DNA of 23,890 nt, taken from Deltaproteobacteria bacterium (GTDB lineage: Bacteria > Desulfobacterota > Syntrophia > Syntrophales > UBA5619). The translations under genes and the position numbers were made by a program. Shown here piece after piece: positions 7,041-15,426 of the stretch; within the stretch, counting starts at the first letter, position 1; the number at the start of each line of letters is the position of its first letter. Where the stretch lies: assembly GCA_023487865.1 (NCBI GenBank), contig JAMDBG010000167.1, positions 1 through 23,890 of the forward strand, read 5' to 3'. The notes under the pieces were generated by a model. The model searched no databases, had not been told where the DNA came from, and saw nothing but the letters and a program-made list of their open reading frames with translations.

Positions 7041-7100
7041 ACATGCAGCAAAGTAATTGGTTTATTATTCCCTGTGAACAGCATGTCTCAGGAGGCGTGA

Positions 7101-7907
7101 GTGAAACAAGGTCGCATTAGAGAAGAAGTGGTCATGAGCGGTGAAGAGATCACGCTGAGCTTTGGCGGGATCACGGCACTCCTGTATGTGAATTTCGCTG
7201 TGCAAAGGGGAGAAATCTTTTCGATTATCGGACCCAACGGCGCGGGTAAAAGCAGCCTGTATAACGTCATCAACGGTTTCTACAAACCCCAGAAAGGCAG
7301 GGTGTTTTTCAAGGAAACGGAAATCACCCACCTGAAACCCTATCAGATCGCCCGGATGGGAATAGCGCGGAGTTTTCAGAATATAGAGCTTTTCAAGCAT
7401 ATGACGGTCCTGGAAAACCTCATGCTCGGACGTCATATCCATATCCGCTACGGGCTGTTTAAATCATTATTCTATTTCGGCCCCTGCCTGAAGGAAGAGG
7501 TTCAACACAGGAAGCGGGTGGAGGATGTCATAGACTTTCTGGAGATTGAACATATCAGGAAAAAGCATGTCGGGACACTGCCCTATGGACTTCAGAAGCG
7601 GGTGGAAATGGCCCGGGCATTGTGCCTGGAGCCGGAAATCCTGCTCCTGGATGAGCCCATGGCCGGTATGAACCTCGAAGAAACCGAGGATATGGCCCGG
7701 TTTATCATCGATGTCAACAGCGAATGGGGGATGACGGTTCTCCTGATCGAACATGATATGGGCGTCGTCATGGACCTGTCCGACAGGATCATGGTTCTGG
7801 ACTTCGGCGAAAAAATCGCCGAAGGCACTCCTGGAGAAATTCAGCAGAACGCTCTGGTGGCCAAAGCCTATCTCGGCGAGTCGGATGGGGCATTTCTCGG
7901 AAGGTGA
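7101..7907 (+). CDS. livG: Branched-chain-type ABC transporter ATP-binding protein LivG
   Basis: One of the two ATPases of a HAAT-family (hydrophobic/branched-chain amino acid type) importer. The 268-residue protein has Walker A GPNGAGKSS (44-52), the Q-loop region SFQNIELF (91-98), the LivG-type signature LPYGLQKRVEM (160-170), Walker B ILLLDEP (180-186), and a switch histidine in LLIEHDMG. The start is GTG at 7101, five bases after a perfect AGGAGG; an internal ATG at 7134 is less well placed. A palindromic operator candidate lies upstream. The acyl-CoA synthetase gene begins ten bases after its stop, so the two are surely co-transcribed. That neighbour suggests a carboxylic acid rather than an amino acid as substrate, but the protein itself does not show this. 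Confidence 0.92.
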   Translation: MKQGRIREEVVMSGEEITLSFGGITALLYVNFAVQRGEIFSIIGPNGAGKSSLYNVINGFYKPQKGRVFFKETEITHLKPYQIARMGIARSFQNIELFKHMTVLENLMLGRHIHIRYGLFKSLFYFGPCLKEEVQHRKRVEDVIDFLEIEHIRKKHVGTLPYGLQKRVEMARALCLEPEILLLDEPMAGMNLEETEDMARFIIDVNSEWGMTVLLIEHDMGVVMDLSDRIMVLDFGEKIAEGTPGEIQQNALVAKAYLGESDGAFLGR

Positions 7908-7917
7908 TGGAGGACGC

Positions 7918-9810
7918 ATGTCGGCAGATACATTTCCCAAACTCTTGATAGAACAGGCAAAGAAATACGGGTCGAAAAAAATCGCCCTGAGGGAAAAAGA
8001 CCTCGGCATTTGGCAATCCTTTACATGGGAACAATATCTGGAAAAGGTAAAATATTTCTCTCTGGGCATGATCAGCCTCGGCTTTGAGCCCCAGGACAAG
8101 ATTTCCATCATTGGCGACAACAAGCCTGAATGGGTGATCGCCGAGCTTGCCGCCCAGTCGGCAGGCGGATTCGGTACAGGAATCTATCAGGATTCGATTC
8201 TCAAGGAAGTGGCCTATATCATCAACCACTCGGAGACCAAATTCGTCATTGCCGAAGACCAGGAACAGGTGGACAAGATCCTCGACATGCAGGAGGAGCT
8301 GCCTAACGTAAAAAAGGTTATTTACTATGATCCGAAGGGGATGAGCAAATATCAGTCGGATCTGCTCGCCTATTTCCCCGATGTGATCGAGATGGGGAGG
8401 CAGTACGAAAAGGCCCATCCCGGACAATTCGAAAAGAATGTGGAAAAAACCCGACCGGAAGATGTGGCCTGGATCTGCACCACTTCAGGAACCACCGGAT
8501 TCCCGAAACTGGCGATGCTGACCCACAAAAACCTGATTTCCATGGCGACCAATCTCGGCAACTTCGATCCCAAGTACGACACGGATGAGTTTGTCTCCTT
8601 CCTCCCTCTCCCCTGGGTGGGCGAGCAGATGATGGCCGTGGCAAGCGGGCTGCTGTTCGGCCTGACCGTCAACTTCCCCGAGAGCGTCGAATCGGCGCAG
8701 GCGGATCTCCGGGAGATCGGGCCGCATATCATGTTTTCTCCGCCGCGAGTCTGGGAGAACATGTGTTCCAGCGTGCAGGTCAAGGTCATGGACGCCTCGT
8801 TTTTAAAAAGGTGGGTATTCAACACCTGTGTTCCCATCGGTCAGAAATGGTCGGAATACAAGTTTGAAAAGAAGACCCCGCCATTCTATTTCAGAATTCT
8901 GTACACCCTCGCCTATTTTGCCGTCTTCAAGGCGTTGAAAGACCGTTTGGGATTCAGCAATATCCGTTCCGCCACCACCGGCGGCGCGGCCCTGGGTCCC
9001 GACACGTTCAAGTTCTTTCATGCCCTGGGCATATCGCTGAAACAGATTTACGGACAGACCGAAATCAGCGGTATTTCCTGTGTCCATAGAGACACAGATA
9101 TCAATCCGGATACCATGGGAGAGCCCATCCCGGAAACTGAAGTAAAGATATCCGAAACCGGGGAGATCCTGTCCCGCAGCCCCGCGGTGTTCCTGGGATA
9201 CTACAAACAGCCTGAGGAGACTGCAAAAACGGTCATCGATGGATGGCTCCACTCGGGTGATGCGGGCTATTTAACCCCCGAAGGGCATATCGTGGTGATC
9301 GACCGGATCAAGGATGTCATGAGCCTGATTGACGGGGTGAAGTTTTCTCCCCAGTTTATCGAGAACAAACTGAAATTCAGCCCCTATATCAAAGAGGCGG
9401 TCACGGTGGGGCACAACCGGGATTTCATCATCGCGATGATCTGCATCGATTTCGGGATCGTGGGCAACTGGGCGGAGAAAAGCAAGATCAATTACACCAC
9501 CTATACCGATCTCTCCTCCAAGACGGAGATCGTGGATCTCATCCAGCGGGAAGTCGAAAAAGTGAACAAGGGGCTGCCCGACAATGCCAAGGTGAAGCGG
9601 TTCGTCCTGCTGTATAAGGAGCTCGATCCCGACGATGACGAGTTGACGCGCACCAGGAAGGTCAGAAGACATTTTGTCGAGGAGAAATACAAGGAAATCA
9701 TCGACGGGATGTATGAGGGCAAGGATTCGATAAAAATTGAGGCCATCATCAAATTCCAGGATGGCAAGACCTCCACCATCAGAACCGTTATGGCGGTGAG
9801 AAACATATAA
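7918..9810 (+). CDS. AMP-forming acyl-CoA synthetase, long-chain type, embedded in the liv operon
   Basis: This protein should activate a carboxylic acid to its CoA thioester through an acyl-adenylate. It has 630 residues from the ATG at 7918, which is preceded by GGAGG; the frame is open further upstream over livG, but that part is a shadow. Motifs include the P-loop TTSGTTGFPK (about residues 188-197), YGQTE near 378, WLHSGDAG followed by GHIVVIDRIKD (the A7-A8 region), and a C-terminal region with GKTST that may supply the adenylation lysine. Size and pattern match the COG1022 long-chain fatty acyl-CoA synthetases more than acetyl- or benzoyl-CoA ligases. It sits between livG and livH with gaps of ten and twelve bases. 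Such placement is seen in several Desulfobacterota and suggests activation coupled to import. The true substrate cannot be read from sequence. Confidence 0.9.
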   Translation: MSADTFPKLLIEQAKKYGSKKIALREKDLGIWQSFTWEQYLEKVKYFSLGMISLGFEPQDKISIIGDNKPEWVIAELAAQSAGGFGTGIYQDSILKEVAYIINHSETKFVIAEDQEQVDKILDMQEELPNVKKVIYYDPKGMSKYQSDLLAYFPDVIEMGRQYEKAHPGQFEKNVEKTRPEDVAWICTTSGTTGFPKLAMLTHKNLISMATNLGNFDPKYDTDEFVSFLPLPWVGEQMMAVASGLLFGLTVNFPESVESAQADLREIGPHIMFSPPRVWENMCSSVQVKVMDASFLKRWVFNTCVPIGQKWSEYKFEKKTPPFYFRILYTLAYFAVFKALKDRLGFSNIRSATTGGAALGPDTFKFFHALGISLKQIYGQTEISGISCVHRDTDINPDTMGEPIPETEVKISETGEILSRSPAVFLGYYKQPEETAKTVIDGWLHSGDAGYLTPEGHIVVIDRIKDVMSLIDGVKFSPQFIENKLKFSPYIKEAVTVGHNRDFIIAMICIDFGIVGNWAEKSKINYTTYTDLSSKTEIVDLIQREVEKVNKGLPDNAKVKRFVLLYKELDPDDDELTRTRKVRRHFVEEKYKEIIDGMYEGKDSIKIEAIIKFQDGKTSTIRTVMAVRNI

Positions 9811-9822
9811 GGAGAAAGAGAA

Positions 9823-10707
9823 ATGGAATCCATCATCCAATCGCTGATAAGCGGCATCGTCGTGGGGAGTATTTATGCCCTTATCGCCCTGGGATTTGTA
9901 TTGATCTATAAATCCACAGCGGTGATCAATTTTGCCCAGGGTGAGCTGTTGATGTTTGGGGCCTATCTGTGCCTTACCCTGGTCGTCGTACTGAAGATTC
10001 CCTTCTGGATCGCCTTTGTCTCAACGCTCATCGCGGCGGCGCTGGTGGGCTTGCTGCTGGAGAGGCTTTTTTTGCGACCCATGATCGGCGAGCCGGCCAT
10101 TTCCATCATCATGCTCACCATCGGTCTGGCGAGTTTTCTCAAAGGCATTATTCATGTGATCTGGGGCTCGGAAACCCTGGTCTACCCCAGTATCTTCCCC
10201 ACAGAACCCCTGAACATCGGCGGGATCGTCGTTTCCCAGGTCTACTTGTACAGCGTATTTTTTGCGGTGATTTGTCTGATTCTTTTCAACGTGTTTTTTC
10301 GCTTTTCCCGTTCGGGAATCGCGATGCGGGCCGTTGCCAATGACCAGCAGGCGGCGCAGTCCATGGGCATCAGCATCAAGAAGATATTCGCCATCGCCTG
10401 GGCAATCGCCGCAGTCGTTGCGGGCGTGGGAGGCATCCTGATCGGAAACATCAACGGCGTTAACGCCAGCCTCGGCTCTTTCGGGCTCAAGGTTTTCCCC
10501 GCGGTCATCCTGGGCGGACTGGACAGCATCCCCGGAGCCATCCTGGGCGGCTTTATCATCGGGATATTGGAAGCGCTGAGCGGTATTTATCTGGATCCCG
10601 TGTTTGAGGGAGGATCCAAGGAAGTCGTGCCTTTCATTGTCCTGGTCGTCGTTCTGATGATAAGACCTTACGGCCTGTTCGGCACTGAAGAAATAGAAAA
10701 GGTGTAA
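9823..10707 (+). CDS. livH: Branched-chain-type ABC transporter permease LivH
   Basis: First membrane subunit of the importer, 294 residues and strongly hydrophobic, with about eight membrane segments. The N-terminal block SIYALIALGFVLIYKSTAVI with NFAQGELLMFGAY is diagnostic for LivH. Near the C-terminus, FPAVILGGLDSIPGAILGG forms the cytoplasmic coupling region that contacts the ATPases. The ATG at 9823 follows AAGGAGAAAGAGAA, a good ribosome-binding site. It lies twelve bases after the acyl-CoA synthetase gene and twelve before livM, clearly one transcript. Nothing is missing. Confidence 0.93.
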   Translation: MESIIQSLISGIVVGSIYALIALGFVLIYKSTAVINFAQGELLMFGAYLCLTLVVVLKIPFWIAFVSTLIAAALVGLLLERLFLRPMIGEPAISIIMLTIGLASFLKGIIHVIWGSETLVYPSIFPTEPLNIGGIVVSQVYLYSVFFAVICLILFNVFFRFSRSGIAMRAVANDQQAAQSMGISIKKIFAIAWAIAAVVAGVGGILIGNINGVNASLGSFGLKVFPAVILGGLDSIPGAILGGFIIGILEALSGIYLDPVFEGGSKEVVPFIVLVVVLMIRPYGLFGTEEIEKV

Positions 10708-10719
10708 CGGAGAGAACCC

Positions 10720-11775
10720 ATGGCAATCAAGTGCGGCGTATTCAAGACAACGTATGAAGAGGATTCAGCCATCTGGCAGACCAAGGTATCCAAGTTCTGG
10801 ATCGCCCTGCTGCTGATCGTCCTTATCGCCTTCCCTTTCGTATTTCAGGGCTCACGGTATCTGCTCTACGTCTGTAACAGCGTTCTGATTGCCGTCATCG
10901 CCGCAATCGGGCTGAACATCCTGACCGGATTTACGGGACAGATATCCCTTGGGCACGGCGCCTTTATGGGTGTCGGCGCATACGCCTCCGGATATTTAAT
11001 GACCCACTTGGGAATGCCTTTTATTGTATGCGTCGTGGTTGCCGGATGCGTCACCGCGATTGTGGGCATGATCTTCGGCATACCGTCATTGAGACTGAAA
11101 GGATTATATCTTGCCATCGCCACCCTTGCGGCGCAGGTCATCCTTGAATTTGTCTTTGTCCGCTGGAGAGCGGTCACCGGAGGCAGCCAGGGCATGCTGG
11201 TGCCGCCTGCACAAATCGGAGGGTTCGCCTTCGACAGTGATTTTAAATTTTACTTTTTGGCCTTGGCGTTCACCCTGATGGCCGTCCTTATCGCCAAGAA
11301 CATCGTCCGGACAAAATCCGGGCGGGCATTTATGGCAATCCGCGATCGCTACATCTCGGCAGAGATCATCGGCGTCCCCATTTTTCAATATAAATTGATC
11401 TCCTTCGGGATCAGCTCATTTTTTGCCGGGGTGGCGGGAAGCCTGTGGGCGCACTACATCGGCATCATCACGCCGGAACATTTTAATGTGATGATTTCCA
11501 TCCAGTATCTCTCCATGATCATTATCGGCGGACTGGGCAGCATTTATGGAAGCATCATGGGCGCCGTCTTCATGACGCTGCTGCCGGAAGTGCTGAGGCT
11601 CATCAGCGGTCTCTTTTCCAACCAATATCCGATCCTGGTCAACATATTCGGCGCGATCCGGGAAGGGATCTTCGGACTGGTGATCATCCTGTTTCTGATA
11701 TTCGAACCCGACGGACTGGCGGCCAGATGGAAAACCATCCAGAACTATTGGAAGCTGTGGCCGTTTTCTTACTGA
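10720..11775 (+). CDS. livM: Branched-chain-type ABC transporter permease LivM
   Basis: Second membrane subunit of the importer, 351 residues. It has an N-terminal extension of about 25 mostly polar residues before the first membrane segment. The LivM hallmark LTGFTGQISLGHGAFMGVGA follows near residues 68-87, and the coupling block IIIGGLGSIYGSIMGA lies near the C-terminus. The ATG at 10720 follows CGGAGAGAACCC. livM is twelve bases downstream of livH. A gap of 130 bases, with no clear promoter or terminator, separates it from livK. Confidence 0.93.
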   Translation: MAIKCGVFKTTYEEDSAIWQTKVSKFWIALLLIVLIAFPFVFQGSRYLLYVCNSVLIAVIAAIGLNILTGFTGQISLGHGAFMGVGAYASGYLMTHLGMPFIVCVVVAGCVTAIVGMIFGIPSLRLKGLYLAIATLAAQVILEFVFVRWRAVTGGSQGMLVPPAQIGGFAFDSDFKFYFLALAFTLMAVLIAKNIVRTKSGRAFMAIRDRYISAEIIGVPIFQYKLISFGISSFFAGVAGSLWAHYIGIITPEHFNVMISIQYLSMIIIGGLGSIYGSIMGAVFMTLLPEVLRLISGLFSNQYPILVNIFGAIREGIFGLVIILFLIFEPDGLAARWKTIQNYWKLWPFSY

Positions 11776-11905
11776 CGGTCGCCAAATCCGCAAAAAGGTT
11801 TAAAAAATACGTCTGATGCACTTTCATGCAAAGGAGGTGGGGGGAGTCAAGGGGTCAAACTTCAGTCAACAGAAACATAGACATAACAAAAAAAGGGAGG
11901 GAACC

Positions 11906-13051
11906 ATGAAAAAAGTGTTGTTGGTTGTTTTATCGGTGTTTTTACTCAGCGGTGTCGGTTTTGCCCAGCAGACCATCAAGATCGGCGGTATTTTCGACCT
12001 CACCGGCGCTACGGGCGACGTCGGCGCGCCCTATGCGGTTGCCGCAAGGGAATATATCAACTATGTCAACAAACAGGGGGGTGTCAACGGCAAGAAGATA
12101 GAGCTGATCGACACGGACTACGCCTATAAGATCCCCCAGGCGGTCGCCGCTTACAAGGACCAGGTTTCCAAGGGCGTCATCGCCATCCTGGGCTGGGGCA
12201 CAGGCGATACGGAAGCCATGGCGCCCATGATCGCCAAAGACAAGATACCCTATATCTCCGCTTCCTACTCGGAACACCTTGTCTTTGACAAAACCCCGTA
12301 TAATTTCATCGGCGCAACCACTTACTCCGATCAGGCCAGACTCGCCCTGCAGTGGATCAAGGACAACTGGAAGGACAAGAGCCGGGCGCCCAGAGTGGCA
12401 TTAATATACAATGACACGGGATTCGGCCGGTCGCCCATTCAGGATGCGGAAGATTTTGCCAAGAAGATCGGCGTCACGATTGTGGATAAGGAAATCGTCG
12501 CCCTGCAGGCCCTCGACGCGACAACGCAGCTTCTCAACATGAAGGATAAAAATCCCGATTTCGCCATCAATCAGCATACCCTCATGGCGACCAGCACGAT
12601 CCTGAAGGATGCCAAGAAGCTCGGCCTGAAGAACAAGTTTATCGGCCTCAACTGGGCTTTTTCGGAAAAGCTGATTGAAATGGCCGGAGACGCATCCGAC
12701 GGCTATATGGCGCCCATGCCCTTCGCTTTCTGGACGGAGACAAAGGTCAAAGGCGTCCAGTTCATGCATAAGGTGCATAAAGAGATGAGCGGCAAGACAG
12801 ATGCGCAGCCGGTCAATTACACCCAGGGCTTCATCGGCGCCTATCTGCTCGTGGAAGCCCTCAAGAAGGCGGGGAACAACCTGACCGGCGAGAACATCAA
12901 GAAGGTGCTGGAGTCGAACAAGTTCGACATGATGGGACTCAGTGCGGACATCGCCTACAAGCCGGAATTGAGAAAGCCGAACGTATCGGCGAAGATGTAC
13001 GCCATCAAGAAGGGCAAAATTGAACCATTGACGGATTTCCTGAAGTACTAA
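11906..13051 (+). CDS. livK: Periplasmic substrate-binding protein of the liv-type ABC transporter
   Basis: A type-I periplasmic binding protein (Peripla_BP_6 family) that captures substrate and delivers it to LivHM. The ATG at 11906 follows AGGGAGG at good spacing and opens directly into a signal peptide (MKKVLLVVLSVFLLSGVGFA, cleavage near residue 20). An in-frame upstream ATG at 11816 would put a polar leader before the signal and is unlikely. The mature part begins TIKIGGIFDLTGATGDVG, typical of the family; the total is 381 residues. A strong intrinsic terminator follows the stop, which would raise binding-protein mRNA relative to downstream genes. The family binds amino acids, amides, aromatic acids and short organic acids. 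The neighbouring ligases make a carboxylic acid plausible here. Confidence 0.92.
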   Translation: MKKVLLVVLSVFLLSGVGFAQQTIKIGGIFDLTGATGDVGAPYAVAAREYINYVNKQGGVNGKKIELIDTDYAYKIPQAVAAYKDQVSKGVIAILGWGTGDTEAMAPMIAKDKIPYISASYSEHLVFDKTPYNFIGATTYSDQARLALQWIKDNWKDKSRAPRVALIYNDTGFGRSPIQDAEDFAKKIGVTIVDKEIVALQALDATTQLLNMKDKNPDFAINQHTLMATSTILKDAKKLGLKNKFIGLNWAFSEKLIEMAGDASDGYMAPMPFAFWTETKVKGVQFMHKVHKEMSGKTDAQPVNYTQGFIGAYLLVEALKKAGNNLTGENIKKVLESNKFDMMGLSADIAYKPELRKPNVSAKMYAIKKGKIEPLTDFLKY

Positions 13052-13062
13052 CTGGTTTTCCT

Positions 13063-13092
13063 GGAGCAGGCCTTTGGCCTGCTCCATTTTTT
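13063..13092 (+). terminator. Strong Rho-independent terminator between livK and livF
   Basis: A perfect ten-base stem, GGAGCAGGCC (13063-13072) and GGCCTGCTCC (13076-13085), has a three-base TTT loop. It is followed by one A and six T residues (13087-13092). It begins 11 bases after the livK stop and ends 24 bases before livF. It should terminate or attenuate most transcripts, leaving livF and the PaaK-like gene at lower levels or dependent on another promoter. Confidence 0.9.
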
Positions 13093-13116
13093 CATAAGCC
13101 GTTCAGAGAGAGTGAT

Positions 13117-13911
13117 ATGCTGAAACTAAACAATGTCGGTGTGATTTACGATGATGTGATCCTCGTCCTCAAGGGGATGTCCCTGGAGGCGAAGGAAGGA
13201 GAAATCACCGTTCTTCTGGGCGCGAACGGCGCCGGCAAGACCACGACCCTAAAGGCGATATCCGGGTTGCTGAAGTCCGAGGAGGGAGAGGTGACGGACG
13301 GCTCCATAGAATTCATGGGGCAAAAGATCAACAACAGAGATGCCGAAGACATCGTCAAGATGGGTATTTTTCAGGTTATGGAGGGAAGAAGGGTCTTCAA
13401 GGACCTGACGGTGACGGAAAACCTCCTGGCGGGCGCCTATACGCGGAAGGATAAACAGAATATCAAAAGGGACATGGACACCGTCTTCGGATATTTCCCG
13501 AAGCTGGAGAACCGCCGCAACCAGGTGGCGGGATATATGAGCGGCGGGGAGCAGCAGATGCTCGCCATCGGGAGGGGGCTGATGGCGCGCCCCAAGCTGA
13601 TGCTGCTGGACGAACCCTCCCTCGGACTTGCCCCTCTGCTGGTAAAGGAAATTTTCGAGATCGTCAAAAAGATATGCAACGAAGAAAAAACCACGATCCT
13701 CCTGGTCGAGCAGAACGCCAATCTCGCGCTGTCCATCGGTCACTACGGATATGTGATGGAAATGGGCAAGGTGGTTCTGGACGGTGAGTGTTCCAAATTA
13801 AGGGAAAACGAGGATGTCAAGGAGTTTTACCTCGGCCTTTCCGACGTGGGAAAGAAAAAGAGCTTCAAGGATGCCAAGCATTACAAGCGAAGGAAAAGAT
13901 GGCTTTCATGA
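13117..13911 (+). CDS. livF: Branched-chain-type ABC transporter ATP-binding protein LivF
   Basis: Second ATPase of the importer, 264 residues. It carries Walker A GANGAGKTT (35-43), signature MSGGEQQML (140-148), Walker B LMLLDEP (160-166), the LivF-typical SLGLAP, and a switch region LLVEQNANLAL. The canonical LivF ends near residue 240 (EFYLGL). Here about 25 extra residues follow, ending in a strongly basic cluster, KHYKRRKRWL. I recall similar tails on LivF proteins next to PaaK-like ligases in Desulfobacterota, but this needs an alignment. The ATG at 13117 follows AGAGAGTG. The gene lies downstream of a strong terminator and 54 bases before the PaaK-like gene. Confidence 0.92.
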   Translation: MLKLNNVGVIYDDVILVLKGMSLEAKEGEITVLLGANGAGKTTTLKAISGLLKSEEGEVTDGSIEFMGQKINNRDAEDIVKMGIFQVMEGRRVFKDLTVTENLLAGAYTRKDKQNIKRDMDTVFGYFPKLENRRNQVAGYMSGGEQQMLAIGRGLMARPKLMLLDEPSLGLAPLLVKEIFEIVKKICNEEKTTILLVEQNANLALSIGHYGYVMEMGKVVLDGECSKLRENEDVKEFYLGLSDVGKKKSFKDAKHYKRRKRWLS

Positions 13912-13965
13912 GGCGTATCATTCCACAAACAGACTTAAAGATATCCACGACCCAGGAGCCGGTCC

Positions 13966-15255
13966 ATGCCTAAGCGGGTGAGGGAAGAGAGAAACAAAGG
14001 CTTTTACGACGTGAAAGCCGAACGGATGGACAGAGCCGAACGTGCCGCCCATAAGGAACGAGAGTCGCTGAGGATTTTTCGGTATGCCTGTGAAAATGCC
14101 CCCGGATACAGGAAATTTCTTGACGAGAGGGGCATCAATCCGGCGGCTGTCAAAAATAACGGCGATTTCTCCCGGCTGCCCGTACTGAAAAAAAACAGGA
14201 TGCCGGAACTTCACCAGAGCCATCCGCCCTTTGGAGGCTTTCTTGCCGTGCCTCTGGAAAAGCTCAAAAGGATCTATGTGTCTCCCGGTCCCATCTACGA
14301 TCCGGAGGGCAGAAAAGAGGATTACTGGGGACTGCGGAAATGTCTGTACAACGCAGGCTTCAGGCCGGGAGACATCGTCATGAACACCTTTTCCTATCAC
14401 CTCACGCCCGCGGGTATTTTCCTCGATGAGGCCTGCAACGGCATCGGATGCGTGACGGTGCCCACCGGTGTGGGTAATACCGAAATCCAGGTAAAAACCA
14501 TGGCCGGGCTGAAGATAAACGGCTACATCGGCGTCCCATCCTTCCTCATGTCATTGATCAGGAAAATGGAAGAGCTGGGGCATGACACCGCGCAAGATCT
14601 GGCCATGGAGATCGCGCTGGTTGCCGGAGAAATATTGTCCCCTTCCCTGAGGAAGGAACTTAACGACTACGGCATCATCGTACGTCAGGGATACATCACC
14701 GCCGACCTGGGAGGGGTGGCCTATGAATGCCCGCAGGAAAACGGCATGCACATTTCCGATGACCTGTACATCGAGATCTGCGACCCGACAACCGGAGAGA
14801 GGCTGCCGGCCGGCGGTGTCGGTGAGGTGGTGGTGACCGACTTCAGCAATGATTGCTATCCTCTTGTCCGCTACGGCACCGGCGACCTTTCCGCTCTGGA
14901 TGAGGGGGAGTGCGCCTGCGGGAGAACCTCATACAAACTCAAGGGCATTATGGGCCGGGCGGATGAGGTGACGAAGATCAAGGGGATGTTTGTCCATCCC
15001 CGCCAGATTGACGAAGCCGCTGCCGGATTTTCCGCAGAAGTGGAAAAGATCAGAATCGTGGTGACACGGGAGGGCGTCACCGACCGGATGACCGCGGAAA
15101 TCCTGCTCAGGAAGGGTGTGGAGGGAACGGACGCTCTGAAGACCTCCCTCGAGGAAAGGATAAGGGAAACGACGAAGCTCAGAGGCAGCGTGGTCTTTGT
15201 CCCGGAAATCCCCGCCGGGAGCAAGAAAATCGAAGATCGAAGAAAATGGCAATAA
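13966..15255 (+). CDS. PaaK-like (phenylacetate-CoA ligase family) protein with a degenerate nucleotide-binding loop
   Basis: This 429-residue member of the adenylate-forming superfamily is related to phenylacetate-CoA ligase PaaK. PaaK-like features are APGYRKFLDERGI near residues 45-57, GVPSFLM near 189-195, VRYGTGDLSAL (A7-type, 301-311), CACGR 316-320, GRADEVTKIKGMFVHPRQI (A8-type, 330-348), and a C-terminal GSKKIEDRRKW. The usual Gly/Ser/Thr-rich P-loop (SSGTTGKP in PaaK) is not present. The equivalent place reads VSPGPIYDPEG (105-115). The usual TE motif is also altered, to YITADLGG (243-250). It may be a ligase with unusual nucleotide binding, or a non-catalytic or repurposed relative. 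The ATG at 13966 follows CAGGAGCC. It is 54 bases after livF and is probably co-transcribed with it. Confidence 0.82.
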   Translation: MPKRVREERNKGFYDVKAERMDRAERAAHKERESLRIFRYACENAPGYRKFLDERGINPAAVKNNGDFSRLPVLKKNRMPELHQSHPPFGGFLAVPLEKLKRIYVSPGPIYDPEGRKEDYWGLRKCLYNAGFRPGDIVMNTFSYHLTPAGIFLDEACNGIGCVTVPTGVGNTEIQVKTMAGLKINGYIGVPSFLMSLIRKMEELGHDTAQDLAMEIALVAGEILSPSLRKELNDYGIIVRQGYITADLGGVAYECPQENGMHISDDLYIEICDPTTGERLPAGGVGEVVVTDFSNDCYPLVRYGTGDLSALDEGECACGRTSYKLKGIMGRADEVTKIKGMFVHPRQIDEAAAGFSAEVEKIRIVVTREGVTDRMTAEILLRKGVEGTDALKTSLEERIRETTKLRGSVVFVPEIPAGSKKIEDRRKWQ

Positions 15256-15426
15256 GAATCTGTAAAACAGCGCGTCACACAGCGGAAAAAACCGGGAAAG
15301 ACGTCTGCTGAGAAGCCGTCAGTGCGGATTCAGCCTCATTTCGCAGCCGGGTCTCGTTTCGGTTGCACATGCTGTTGAAATCACGATCTATACAGGGTTT
15401 GGGTTTAATCGAACGGGAGGGACGGA

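Noticed and set aside
15362..15400. TTGCAC/TTGAAA and TATACA-like sequences upstream of redox module B
   Set aside because: No pair has acceptable spacing (20 or 8 bases), so I do not call a promoter.
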